The notes beneath the pieces are model-generated. The model was given only the letters and a program-made list of their open reading frames with translations. It did not search any database and had not been told where the DNA came from. DNA of 64,000 nucleotides, from NCBI RefSeq assembly GCF_000661915.1, contig NZ_CP007509.1, forward strand, positions 4,477,501-4,541,500, given 5' to 3'. Within the stretch, counting starts at the first letter, position 1; each line of letters starts with the position of its first letter. Of the stretch, positions 16,449 to 24,310 are shown piece after piece. The stretch comes from Stutzerimonas decontaminans. Its GTDB lineage: Bacteria > Pseudomonadota > Gammaproteobacteria > Pseudomonadales > Pseudomonadaceae. Both the position numbers and the translations under genes were made by a program.

Positions 16449-16927
16449 GTTGTTCTTCCGAAGCCGGTACGGCGAGCAAACGCATGCTGCGCGTGATGGT
16501 GCCTACTGCGTTGGCACTGTGGGCCTTCGTGGCGATGGGCACCACGACCAACTACAGCGCCAACCTCGACGGACGATACTCCTCGACTGGCCAAGTGCTG
16601 CTTAGCAACGGTCAGCTGGCTCCGGTCAGCCAGAGCGTGGTGTTCGCCGACGGTCGTTTCTACTCGATGACCCGCAACAGCGAAGCTATCGCCGAAGCGT
16701 CCGGGCGGGTGGAAACCGATTTTCTCGGTCGCGCGCGGCTGGTGGTCGAGGAAGGCGAAATCAGCGGCCTGGCCGCAGGCAGCGAACTGGATGAGGAACT
16801 GATCTTCAATCTGTTGTATGGCAAACACAAAGGCGCACGTATCACCCTGGAGCAGGTGGGAGCCTGTCTATATGGTGTCGAAACGCAACAGGTTTACTGC
16901 GCCGACCATCTCGTCGCCCAACGCTGA
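16445..16927 (+). CDS. Small membrane-anchored periplasmic partner of LafZ
   Basis: 160 residues from ATG 16445. This ATG overlaps the lafZ stop (ATGA) and has AAGGA about 8 nt before it. The in-frame ATG at 16436 touches that AAGG and so cannot be served by it. The protein has one N-terminal transmembrane segment (about 15-33) and a periplasmic domain with two Cys (C141, C152). I recognise no family. The genetic layout resembles ToxR-ToxS, where the second gene encodes a membrane protein that stabilises the regulator's periplasmic domain. A ToxS-like role is inferred from layout and topology only. Confidence 0.7.
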   Translation: MSCSSEAGTASKRMLRVMVPTALALWAFVAMGTTTNYSANLDGRYSSTGQVLLSNGQLAPVSQSVVFADGRFYSMTRNSEAIAEASGRVETDFLGRARLVVEEGEISGLAAGSELDEELIFNLLYGKHKGARITLEQVGACLYGVETQQVYCADHLVAQR

Positions 16928-16963
16928 CGCTGGGCAGCGCAAGGGCAGCCCGGCCACTTGCGA

Positions 16964-17908
16964 TCAAATCCCGGCGCCGTCCGGGCCGCTGTAGCTGGCG
17001 CCCTTCTCCGAGAAACGCACCTTGCCGTAGCTGTCACCGAACAGCTCCTTGTACAGGGTCTCCGCCGAGTCGGTCAGCAGAAGTATCTCCACCCGCCGAT
17101 TGGCACCATCTTCCGGCGCATCCGGGCGCAACGGCATCACGTCGGCCTGCGCCGTCACCTGCAGCACCGAGCGCCCCGGCAGACCAGCCTCCACCAGCAC
17201 ATTGCGCGCCCGCAGAGCGCGGTCACCGGACAGGTTCCAGTTGTCATAGCCCGATTGCAGGCGGTAAGGCGTGGCATCCGTATGTCCGCTGATGATCAGC
17301 TTGTTTTCGACCTTGGCCAGCACGCCGGCCAGCACACCGAGCAAACGGGCGAAATGCGGATTGAGCACGGCGCTGCCGCGCTGGAACATGAAGCGCTGCT
17401 GGTCGTCCTTGATCAGGATGCGCAGCCCCTGCGGCACCACATCCACTTCCAGGTTCGCCAAGGCGTCGACCTGCCCGGCAACCTCCTGCATCAGTGCCGC
17501 CAGGGCCTGCAGCTCGGCCGTCGAGGCATAGCGGCGGCTACCATCCTCGGACGTTTCACCCTCGCCACGCGCAGTCTCGACACGTTGACGCTCTGGCTCA
17601 TCCTCATCCCGCGCCTGCCGCACCGGCACGCCATCGAGTTCCAGCGGTGAGGTGCTGGTGCCGTCGAAGATGCCGGCGCCGCCATCGACCAGCGGATTGC
17701 TTTCCTCATCGCCGAAAGCCGGATTGGTGAGATTCATCTGCGGCTGGATGATCCACAGCACCATGAACAACGCCATCATCGCCAGGGTGAAGTCGGCGAA
17801 GGCCACCTTCCAGGCGCCGCCGTGCTCATCGTCGTGGCCCTTCTTGCCGCGACGCTTGATGATGATCTCGTGCTCGCCGCCTGCGCCACCCTTGCCCCTG
17901 CTTCTCAT
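16964..17908 (-). CDS. lafU: Lateral flagellar motor stator LafU (MotB-like)
   Basis: 314 residues. The single transmembrane segment is WKVAFADFTLAMMALFMVLW, with the essential proton-path aspartate at D39, preceded by a basic N-terminus. The C-terminal OmpA-like peptidoglycan-binding domain includes ISGHTDATPYRLQSGYDNWN, LSGDRALRARNVLVEAG and PEDGANRRVEILLL. It pairs with LafT and anchors the stator to the cell wall. The ATG overlaps the lafT stop by 4 nt. It is the last gene of the lafB-lafU operon and converges on the lafZ partner gene. Confidence 0.94.
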   Translation of the reverse strand: MRSRGKGGAGGEHEIIIKRRGKKGHDDEHGGAWKVAFADFTLAMMALFMVLWIIQPQMNLTNPAFGDEESNPLVDGGAGIFDGTSTSPLELDGVPVRQARDEDEPERQRVETARGEGETSEDGSRRYASTAELQALAALMQEVAGQVDALANLEVDVVPQGLRILIKDDQQRFMFQRGSAVLNPHFARLLGVLAGVLAKVENKLIISGHTDATPYRLQSGYDNWNLSGDRALRARNVLVEAGLPGRSVLQVTAQADVMPLRPDAPEDGANRRVEILLLTDSAETLYKELFGDSYGKVRFSEKGASYSGPDGAGI

Positions 17909-18777
17909 GCGGCGTCCCTTTCTTCCTCATACTGGGTGACCCATTTTTCCAGCTGACGGAAAGCGGGCTTGACGTCCTGCTCGATCAGCTTGCGACCGGC
18001 ATCCACCGCCAGCAGCGTGGGCTTGCCGGCGACATGAGCGACGAGCGTGGTACGTACGCACTCCAGCGCCGAGAGTTCGGTCTTGATCCGCTGGCTCATG
18101 GCATTGGAGAGCGGCTCCATCAGGCAGTAGCAGAAAAAGATGCCGAGGAAGGTGCCGACCAGCGCCGCGGCCACATGGGCGCCGATTTCCGCGACGCTGC
18201 CACCGATGCTGCCCATGGTGATGATGATCCCCATGATCGCCGCGAGGATGCCGAACCCCGGCATCGCCTCGCCAATCTTGTGCAGCGAACGCGCCGGCTG
18301 CAGCAGCGCGTGTTCCATGGCTTCGAGCTCCTGCTCGAGAAAGCCCTCGAGCTCATGGGCAGTGATCTTGCCCATGGCCATCAGGCGGAAATTGTCGGCG
18401 ATGAACGCCATCAGGTTCTTTTCCTGAAGGATCAGCGGATAGCGCACGAACAGGTCGCTCTGATCAGGCTCTTCAATGTGCGAGTCGAGCACCTTGAGGC
18501 CACCCACATCGACCATTTCCAGCAACTCGTAGAGCAGCATCAGCAACTGGCGCTGAAATTCCTCGCCGCGGCGCTGGTAGGCGAACACGCCCTTGATCTG
18601 ATGCAGCATCTCGATCAGGACTTCTTTCGGGTTACCCACGACCAGGCTACCGAGTGCCGCCCCGACAATGATGACGACCTCAGCCGGCTGCCAGAGCATG
18701 CGCATGTCGCCGTTGGCCATGGCGTAGCCACCCAGCACACAACCGATGATGATGAACGCACCTAATACTTTCTGCAT
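17905..18777 (-). CDS. lafT: Lateral flagellar motor stator LafT (MotA-like)
   Basis: 290 residues with four membrane segments, as in MotA: two near the N-terminus (FIIIGCVLGGYAMANG; EVVIIVGAALGSLVVGNPKE) and two around 170-225 (GEAMPGFGILAAIMGIIITM; VAAALVGTFLGIFFCYCLME). The large cytoplasmic loop (about 55-165) holds the FliG-contacting region, and a charged C-terminal tail follows. The presence of the conserved Pro in EAMPGFG and a MotA rather than PomA sequence suggests a proton-driven stator, though ion choice is not certain. Confidence 0.94.
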   Translation of the reverse strand: MQKVLGAFIIIGCVLGGYAMANGDMRMLWQPAEVVIIVGAALGSLVVGNPKEVLIEMLHQIKGVFAYQRRGEEFQRQLLMLLYELLEMVDVGGLKVLDSHIEEPDQSDLFVRYPLILQEKNLMAFIADNFRLMAMGKITAHELEGFLEQELEAMEHALLQPARSLHKIGEAMPGFGILAAIMGIIITMGSIGGSVAEIGAHVAAALVGTFLGIFFCYCLMEPLSNAMSQRIKTELSALECVRTTLVAHVAGKPTLLAVDAGRKLIEQDVKPAFRQLEKWVTQYEEERDAA

Positions 18778-18781
18778 GACG

Positions 18782-19516
18782 TTACTGACTTCTCTCGGTT
18801 AAAAAGCGACAGGCCTTGCCGATCGCCTGCTTGCTCAACTGACAGACCCTGGCGTCGCTGACTTCCAGCACCAGGGCGATTTCCTTGAGGCTCAATTCGT
18901 GCTGGTAGTACAGCGTCAGCACCAGCCGCTCGCGCTCGTCCAGCCGCGCCAGGGCCTGCTCCAGCAGACGCTCCTTGATCAAGCGCTCCTCGAACAGCTC
19001 CGCGGTGTCAGGGAAGTGCTCATGACCGCTCTGCAGCAGTTCGTCGAGGCTCTCGATGGCCTCGGACGAATCGGCCCAGAGAAACGCCTGGTAGTCCTTT
19101 TCGTCCAAGCCGGTGAACGTCTTGATCTCCTCGTCGCTCGGCGTATGGCCGAGCTGACGGGTGAGCTCGCGGATGGCGTCGCGCACCTTGTGCGCCTGCT
19201 GCCGGACCTGACGTGGCCGCCAGTCCTGACGGCGCAGCTCATCGAGAATGGCTCCGCGAATGCGCAACGCGGCGAAACGGCCAAACTGCTCGTCTGGCTC
19301 GCCATAGCGGCGCAGACCTTCGAGCAGCCCGATCATGCCGATCTGCTCCATGTCCTCGCGGTCGAGCACCTGATTGGCCTGCAGCGAAAGCTGGCGCACG
19401 ATGCGCTTGACCAGTGGCAGGTACTGCATCAGCCAGCGCTGTTCGGCACCCGGCGCGAATAGCGCAGGGCTGGCCGGGCTGGCGGCGTAGTAATCGACGG
19501 AACAGGTGGCGTTCAT
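18782..19516 (-). CDS. lafS: Lateral flagellar sigma factor LafS (sigma 28/FliA)
   Basis: 244 residues. Region 2 is RWLMQYLPLVKRIVRQLSLQ, LDREDMEQIGMIGLLEGLRR, FAALRIRGAILDELRRQDW. Region 3 has LTRQLGHTPSDEEIKTFTGL. Region 4 is LDERERLVLTLYYQHELSLK, EIALVLEVSDARVCQLSKQA. This is the FliA/sigma 28 pattern. It should direct RNA polymerase to lateral late promoters (lafA and others), restrained by FlgM until export. It sits in the lafB-lafU operon like its Vibrio and enterobacterial Flag-2 counterparts. Confidence 0.94.
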   Translation of the reverse strand: MNATCSVDYYAASPASPALFAPGAEQRWLMQYLPLVKRIVRQLSLQANQVLDREDMEQIGMIGLLEGLRRYGEPDEQFGRFAALRIRGAILDELRRQDWRPRQVRQQAHKVRDAIRELTRQLGHTPSDEEIKTFTGLDEKDYQAFLWADSSEAIESLDELLQSGHEHFPDTAELFEERLIKERLLEQALARLDERERLVLTLYYQHELSLKEIALVLEVSDARVCQLSKQAIGKACRFLTERSQ

Positions 19517-19527
19517 GGCGAGGGCCT

Positions 19528-19983
19528 TTATTGAACGATCATCTTGTTGACCAGTACGTGGTGGAACGGCGCCACCGCCTTCTTGCTGGCGAAGTCGGCG
19601 AACAGCGCCTCTTCCAGGCGCGTCTGCAACTCGCCGATCGGCATGGCGCGCAGGTCGGCGAACTCGAGGCCGGAGAGGTAGCTGACCACCGAGTTGCGCA
19701 CCAGCGGCTCGACCTGTTCGAAATTCTTCGGTTCGTCCGATGCTTCCGCCTGCAGCGCCAGGTCGAGCACGAAATAGCGCTCGCGGCCGTCACCGCGCAG
19801 GCTGACGATAACCTTGCTCACCGGATAGAACTGGTACTCCACCGGCTCGATGGTTTCGGCCACCACATCGCCACCGACCATGCCCGGCTTGAGCAGCCAG
19901 TAGGCGGCACCGACGCCACCGGCCACGGTGACAACATTGAGTAGCAGCATCAGAAGAACCAGACGGGGCGTCGACATAACCAA
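19528..19983 (-). CDS. lafF: Flagellar basal-body protein LafF (FliL-like)
   Basis: 151 residues. One N-terminal transmembrane segment (LVLLMLLLNVVTVAGGVGAAYWL) leads to a periplasmic FliL domain (YQFYPVSKVIVSLRGDGRER, YFVLDLALQAEA, VEPLVRNSVVSYLSGLEFAD). FliL associates with stator units. The frame opens with TTG at 19983, which has AGGA 7 nt upstream; ATG at 19977 is two codons later with a longer spacing, so both starts are possible. Confidence 0.9.
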   Translation of the reverse strand: MVMSTPRLVLLMLLLNVVTVAGGVGAAYWLLKPGMVGGDVVAETIEPVEYQFYPVSKVIVSLRGDGRERYFVLDLALQAEASDEPKNFEQVEPLVRNSVVSYLSGLEFADLRAMPIGELQTRLEEALFADFASKKAVAPFHHVLVNKMIVQ

Positions 19984-20013
19984 TTCACAATCCTGTAGTT
20001 GAAGTTGAACCGG

Positions 20014-21156
20014 TCAGACCGTGACCAGCACATCGTTACCGCGACCTGCCGAACGCCTGCCGCCATCCGCAGCCACGGCTGCGCTCGCCGGCGCGGTTGC
20101 GGCGAGGACCGCATCGCCGTCATGCCCCTGCTGCGACTGACCCTGACGGCTCGACTGGCCGTCGGCGCCGACCTGCACGTTGACCTGTACGAAGTGCTGC
20201 GCCACCAACTCCTGGCGCAGACGGTCGCTGGTCTGCTGCAGCAGGCGCGCCACATCCGCATGGGCCGCACTGAGCTGCACGGTGAGGCGACCGGACTCAT
20301 GGCTGAGGTGAATCTCCAGGCTGCCCAGCTCCGGCGGATCCAGCCGGATGCTTGCGCTCTGCTGGCGTTGCTGCAGCTGAACCTCGACGTGCTCGCGCAG
20401 CGCATGCAGCATCTGCTCGCCCCACTTGGCCTCGGGCGCCTGCAGCTTGAGCAGGCGCTCGGCGCCCTGAGCGACGCTGCTGGCCGGGCGCTCGGCCACT
20501 AGCGGCGCTGACTGGCTGCCCTCGTCGATACTGGCGAGCTCCCTCAGCGGCTCGACCGCCAGCTCTGCGCCAAGATCGTTTCCTGCTGCACCGGCTCCCA
20601 GCTGATTCAACGCTGCACCGAGCTCGATGACCGGGCGCGCGACCGGAGCCGCGGGCAGCGGGCGGTCGACGAGCTGATCGCCGAGCTGCTGGCCAGGTAG
20701 CCCTGCGGGCAGCGGGGTTACCCGGCTGTGGAACTGTGTTTCGATGACCGCACCGGCCTGGCCATCCGGCGCCGCGCCTGGCTGTTCGGGCGCCACCGGC
20801 CAGCCCAACTGAACCGCGGCCTCGCGCGCCTGTACTTGCACCTGCTGCTGATCGAGCATACCCAGCAGCCACAGCTCGGCCGGACCTTGCTCGGCCTCAT
20901 CGGCGCCCGCCTCGACAACGGGTTCCGCTAGGGCGAGCGGCAACGCTGGCGCCTGCACTTCCAGCGGCTGCTGCAACGCATCCACGTCGAGATCGAGGGC
21001 CGCACCCAGCATGCGTGCGTGAAACTCGCTGGCAAATCCGGTTGGGACGTCTGCCGTTCGGGCAGCCGCGTGCCCGCCCAGCGAGGCCGGACGCAGCGGT
21101 TGCGCCAATGCTTCCGCCACTGCGGTGGCCGGGGCCGAAGCCGAGATCAACTGCAT
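20014..21156 (-). CDS. lafE: Hook-length control protein LafE (FliK-like)
   Basis: 380 residues from ATG 21156, which shares a base with the lafD stop (TGATG). The N-terminal two thirds are low-complexity, Ala/Gln/Pro-rich, as in FliK rulers. The C-terminal part (about 275-355) has the FliK switch-domain pattern (SASIRLDPPELGSLEIHLSH, GRLTVQLSAAHADVARLLQQ, SDRLRQELVAQHFVQVNVQV). FliK measures hook length and switches export specificity at FlhB. The frame stays open further upstream, but that segment lies inside lafD and has no FliK character. Confidence 0.88.
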   Translation of the reverse strand: MQLISASAPATAVAEALAQPLRPASLGGHAAARTADVPTGFASEFHARMLGAALDLDVDALQQPLEVQAPALPLALAEPVVEAGADEAEQGPAELWLLGMLDQQQVQVQAREAAVQLGWPVAPEQPGAAPDGQAGAVIETQFHSRVTPLPAGLPGQQLGDQLVDRPLPAAPVARPVIELGAALNQLGAGAAGNDLGAELAVEPLRELASIDEGSQSAPLVAERPASSVAQGAERLLKLQAPEAKWGEQMLHALREHVEVQLQQRQQSASIRLDPPELGSLEIHLSHESGRLTVQLSAAHADVARLLQQTSDRLRQELVAQHFVQVNVQVGADGQSSRQGQSQQGHDGDAVLAATAPASAAVAADGGRRSAGRGNDVLVTV

Positions 21157-21476
21157 CACCTGCCGTCTCCCGCCTGGTACATGTCGATACGCTGATAGGC
21201 CGCACGCCCTTCGGCGTACTCCAGATGATTCACCAGCAGCAGGCGCAGGCGTTCGCATTCCTCGGCGCAGGCCTTCAGCGCCTGACCATGCAAACGCTTG
21301 AGCTGCTGCCTGGCAGTCTGTACGGACGGGTCCTGCGCCTCACGCGGCAGTTGCTCGAGACACTGCCGGATCGCCTGATCGACCTCGCCGACGGCGCGCC
21401 AGTCCTGGCTTTGCAATGCGGCTGCCAGCTGTTCGTGCAACGCGCGCAGGCGTCGCTCGTCACTTGCGTGCGGCAC
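21156..21476 (-). CDS. lafD: Export chaperone-like protein LafD (FliT-like)
   Basis: 106 residues from a GTG at 21476. It is helical and charged (RRLRALHEQLAAALQSQDWR, VDQAIRQCLEQLPREA, QQLKRLHGQALKACAEECER), of the size of FliT. Position lafB-lafC-lafD-lafE matches other lateral systems, where lafD is the FliT-like chaperone for the FliD cap. The start rests on GGGAGGG placed 5 nt before this GTG and lying within the end of lafC. The in-frame GTG at 21497 has no such site. Sequence similarity alone is weak; synteny carries the call. Confidence 0.72.
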   Translation of the reverse strand: MPHASDERRLRALHEQLAAALQSQDWRAVGEVDQAIRQCLEQLPREAQDPSVQTARQQLKRLHGQALKACAEECERLRLLLVNHLEYAEGRAAYQRIDMYQAGDGR

Positions 21477-21855
21477 TGACGCCCTCCCAACCTTCACGCA
21501 GCGTGCCGAGCAGGTTCACCACCTCGTCCAGCCCCTCCAGCGACAGCGTCACGCTGACGTCGGAGAGACGGTAGATGCAGTATTCGTAGAGCCGCGCCAG
21601 GCCTTGCACGACCTCGCCGCCGTTCTCTTCATCGAGGGCGCCATTGAGACCGTTGAGGATGTTCATGCACTTTTCCAGCGAGGCACCCTTCTGCTGATAG
21701 CGCTTGTGCTCGATGTGGCCGCGCGCGCGGGCCAGCTCGTCGAGCAGGCCGTCCATCAGCACCAGCACCAGCTCGTAAGGCGACGCCGAGGCGGCACGCG
21801 CCTCGAGATCCACCGCGCGGTAGCTGTCGTAACTGTCGTTGGGGAGATAGGTCAT
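21460..21855 (-). CDS. lafC: Flagellin export chaperone LafC (FliS-like)
   Basis: 131 residues with the FliS pattern: YRAVDLEARAASASPYELVL, VLMDGLLDELARARGHIEHK, SLEKCMNILNGLNGALDEEN, LARLYEYCIYRLSDVSVTLS. FliS binds the C-terminal D0 of flagellin in the cytoplasm and stops premature polymerisation. Its ATG shares a base with the lafB stop, and it overlaps lafD by 17 nt. Confidence 0.93.
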   Translation of the reverse strand: MTYLPNDSYDSYRAVDLEARAASASPYELVLVLMDGLLDELARARGHIEHKRYQQKGASLEKCMNILNGLNGALDEENGGEVVQGLARLYEYCIYRLSDVSVTLSLEGLDEVVNLLGTLREGWEGVSAARK

Positions 21856-23123
21856 CAGAACATTCCGAAGGTCTGCTCCATGCTCTGCATGGTCTGCATC
21901 ATGGAGGTGAACTGCTTGAGGTAGCGGGAGTAATAGGTGTCGTACTGCTGCTGCAGATTCTCAAACTGCTCATCAATGCGCCGTAGGCTCATATCCAGCG
22001 TGTCCATGCGGTTCTTCAGCAGGCCATTGGTGCTGGATGTGTAGCTGGCGACGGTCTTGTCGATGCTGTCGAGCAGGTTGTCCTTGCCGGTGAACAGCGC
22101 CTCGAAACCGGCTGGATCCTTCGCTACGGCAGCTTCGAAGCGAGCGGTGTCGATGGTCAGCTTGCCGTTGCGGTCAGCACTGATCCCGAAATTGATCAGG
22201 CTGGTGCCGCCGAAATCAGTACGCAACAAGCCGTTCAGGCGACTCTCGATGGAGCGGATGCTGGAGTCACCGGCCAACGCGCCACGGGCGCTGCTGTCGC
22301 TGCCGCTGGCGGTCAGCGAATCGAAGCTGGTCATCAAGGCATTGAAGGCGTCGACGAAGCTCTGCGCCTTGCCTTTGGTGGCGCTCTTGTCCTGGTCGAT
22401 GGTCAGCGTCAGGGCCGCATCACCGTCCTTGTGCACCTTGTTGACCGACAGGCTGACACCATCGATGACGTTGTCGAAGTTGTTGCTCGAGCTGGTCAGC
22501 TCGATGCCGCCAACGCCGAAGCTGCCGCCCATGCGAATACGCGCATCGGCCGCAGTGGACAGGGTGGTGCTGGTAGCGGCAGTGCCAGTCAGCGAATGCG
22601 CAAAGGCATTACTCGCACCACTTTCGGTGCTGGTCAGCACCAGACTGACTTCACCATTGCTACGCACCAGCGTCGCCTGCACGCCGAGGTCGGCGGTGGC
22701 GTTGATCGCCTTGGCTGCGTCGTCGAGCGAGGCGTAACCCGCCAGATCGAAATCCTGCCCTTCGAGCGTCAGGGTCCCACTGAGGCTGCCGTCGACCAAG
22801 CCCTGCACCGCGACCTGCTGCTTGCTGGCCAGCTGCTCGACATAGAACTGATAGCTGCCGGCCTGGGCCTTCGCGCCGACCGTCGCGGTGACATAGCCGT
22901 CCTGGCTGAAGGAGGCGCTGTTGACCAGCATGGTCGCCTTGCCGGTCTTCAGCCCGGAGACAGCGGATTTGAAAGTCGTCAGGGAGGTGCGCAACTTGCT
23001 CAGCGCATCGCGCTGAGTCTTGTAGTTGCTTTCGTTGCGATTGAGCCGGTCCAGCGAAGACTGAACTTCGTAGGTCGCGAGCTGCGTCGACATCTGCTTT
23101 ACGTAATCTGAATCTATCGCCAT
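21855..23123 (-). CDS. lafB: Filament cap protein LafB (FliD)
   Basis: 422 residues from ATG 23123 (MAIDSDYVKQMSTQLATYEV), preceded by GGAAGGGGATCGGTA. It has FliD N-terminal (SSLDRLNRNESNYKTQRDAL, SLTTFKSAVSGLKTGKA) and C-terminal elements (LKNRMDTLDMSLRRIDEQFE, YSRYLKQFTSMMQTMQSMEQ, ending TFGMF). The central part has the FliD domain including INATADLGVQATLVRSNGEV. It caps the filament tip and helps flagellin insert. Longer in-frame starts overlap the sigma 54 promoter, so they are not used. It is the first gene of lafBCDEFSTU. Confidence 0.94.
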   Translation of the reverse strand: MAIDSDYVKQMSTQLATYEVQSSLDRLNRNESNYKTQRDALSKLRTSLTTFKSAVSGLKTGKATMLVNSASFSQDGYVTATVGAKAQAGSYQFYVEQLASKQQVAVQGLVDGSLSGTLTLEGQDFDLAGYASLDDAAKAINATADLGVQATLVRSNGEVSLVLTSTESGASNAFAHSLTGTAATSTTLSTAADARIRMGGSFGVGGIELTSSSNNFDNVIDGVSLSVNKVHKDGDAALTLTIDQDKSATKGKAQSFVDAFNALMTSFDSLTASGSDSSARGALAGDSSIRSIESRLNGLLRTDFGGTSLINFGISADRNGKLTIDTARFEAAVAKDPAGFEALFTGKDNLLDSIDKTVASYTSSTNGLLKNRMDTLDMSLRRIDEQFENLQQQYDTYYSRYLKQFTSMMQTMQSMEQTFGMF

Positions 23124-23150
23124 TACCGATCCCCTTCCTGCGTTCTCTAT

Positions 23151-23166
23151 AGCAAGTTGAGTGCCA
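23151..23166 (-). promoter_or_regulatory. Sigma 54 promoter of lafB operon
   Basis: The minus strand reads TGGCAC-TCAAC-TTGCT, an exact fit to the -24/-12 consensus TGGCAC-N5-TTGCW. Transcription would start about 12 nt further on, leaving a short leader of about 18-20 nt before the lafB ATG at 23123. This is the clearest sigma 54 site in the window and implies activation by LafK. Confidence 0.88.
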
Positions 23167-23463
23167 ACTGGCAACTCATTGATTTACAGGCATTTTTTAA
23201 GCGCCTGCGGAGAAGAAACGCTTCCGCCCGGCTGCCAGAGGAGGAAACGGGGAAATGCCGCTTCCGCCTGGCGAAGGGACGGAACATCTCTGGTTAAAGG
23301 CGACGGAAAAGGGGGGTGCGCTTAAGCGCTGCAGGAAATATCAGCGAGGGGGAGGCGTCCGCCTGCACGGGCTGGACGTGTTTCGATGGGTTGGCAAAGG
23401 GTCGCCAACGAAGCCGCATCGGCAGCGGCGTCATAACAACGGGCCGGGGGCCGTTGCCTGAGC
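23167..23463. other. Gene-free upstream region of lafB with repeated motif
   Basis: With the promoter and short leader, the gap between lafB and flgN is 340 bp and has no credible gene. It contains a 13-bp direct repeat with one mismatch: GCTTCCGCCCGGC at 23220-23232 and GCTTCCGCCTGGC at 23260-23272, 40 bp apart. In the lafB direction these read GCC(G/A)GGCGGAAGC and lie about 60 and 100 bp before the sigma 54 promoter. They are candidate enhancer sites for LafK. The rest (23280-23463) is G-rich with nothing recognisable. Confidence 0.5.
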
Positions 23464-23904
23464 TCAGTACATCTGCGGCTGATAAAGCCGCGCATCGTGA
23501 CTGCCCGCCAGCAACTGGCCAAGGATCTCGTGATGCATGGCAAGCAGCTTGCCGTTGCGCTCGTTGATCTGCTGGCACTGGCTGGCCAGCACGCCAAGTT
23601 GCTGCCAGGACTGGCGCAAGCGCATGGCCTGGTCGTCGGGATAGGAACCGAGCAGGCGCTGCATGCCATCGGCATCGGCCTGCAAGCGGAAGGCGCTCAG
23701 CACCTTCGCCCGGCGCTGCGCGCGTGCACCGATGGTTTCGACGCGTGTCGTGATCTGCAGATTGAGACGATCGATTTCCGGGCTGTCGCGCTCGAGCAGG
23801 AATGCGTAGAGCGCCTGCATCAGGTCACGCAGGGCCAGGTAATCGGCACAGTCCTGCTCGAGATCGACAGCAACGACCGCGAGCAGCTTGTCACGCTGGT
23901 TCAC
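23464..23904 (-). CDS. flgN: Flagellar export chaperone FlgN
   Basis: 146 residues, helical and charged, with the FlgN-type pattern of a chaperone for FlgK and FlgL (DYLALRDLMQALYAFLLERD, LNLQITTRVETIGARAQRRA, SWQQLGVLASQCQQINERNG). It overlaps flgM by 4 nt, the usual flgM-flgN arrangement, which is the main support since FlgN sequences diverge strongly. Confidence 0.8.
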   Translation of the reverse strand: MNQRDKLLAVVAVDLEQDCADYLALRDLMQALYAFLLERDSPEIDRLNLQITTRVETIGARAQRRAKVLSAFRLQADADGMQRLLGSYPDDQAMRLRQSWQQLGVLASQCQQINERNGKLLAMHHEILGQLLAGSHDARLYQPQMY

Positions 23905-24176
23905 GCATCGCTTCCGCGATGGTAGGCGAGCATGCTGCCAGCCAGTTCGGCGGGATCGGTGGAGATCTCACCGCGCTGCAGGGCCTGCTTGATCGCCGCG
24001 ACGCGATCGAGGTCGACATCCGGCATGGCGCGCAGTGCGTCATGCATCTGCTCCAGCGGCAGGCTTTCCGGCTGGCGCACGGCGGTGTCGGCCAGCGGCC
24101 GTGGAGCCGGCTGGCGGGTGGTATTGGCCTCGGCGGCCGGTGTCAGGGCGGGCTTGAAATGCCGGCTGATTTCCAT
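23901..24176 (-). CDS. flgM: Anti-sigma 28 factor FlgM
   Basis: 91 residues, the size of FlgM. The N-terminus is polar and probably disordered. The C-terminal half has the sigma-binding pattern VDLDRVAAIKQALQRGEIST, DPAELAGSMLAYHR. FlgM holds LafS inactive until the hook is finished, then leaves through the export channel. The first gene of flgM-flgN, behind a candidate sigma 28 promoter. In Vibrio and enteric lateral loci flgMN accompany flgA; here they sit between fliJ and lafB. Confidence 0.88.
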   Translation of the reverse strand: MEISRHFKPALTPAAEANTTRQPAPRPLADTAVRQPESLPLEQMHDALRAMPDVDLDRVAAIKQALQRGEISTDPAELAGSMLAYHRGSDA

Positions 24177-24208
24177 GATTGCGTTCCAACTCGGTGGTTA
24201 CAGCCAAA

Positions 24209-24235
24209 GAAGCGACCGCTTAAGTAAAAACCTTA
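24209..24235 (-). promoter_or_regulatory. Candidate sigma 28 promoter of flgMN
   Basis: On the minus strand TAAGGTTT (24235-24228) matches seven of eight bases of the sigma 28 -35 consensus TAAAGTTT. After exactly 11 nt comes GTCGCTTC, a partial match to GCCGATAA. The leader to the flgM ATG would be about 25 nt. A sigma 28-dependent flgM fits the known feedback loop in other flagellar systems. Confidence 0.45.
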
Positions 24236-24310
24236 AATCTATTTTGCACGACACGGATGGGTGGCGTATCCGGCACTGCTGATCCTGCAGCTCAGTTCGA
24301 GTCCAACCCG

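Noticed and set aside
23255..23461. 68-codon frame upstream of lafB
   Set aside because: Lies in a promoter/enhancer region and has no ribosome-binding site or protein-like composition.
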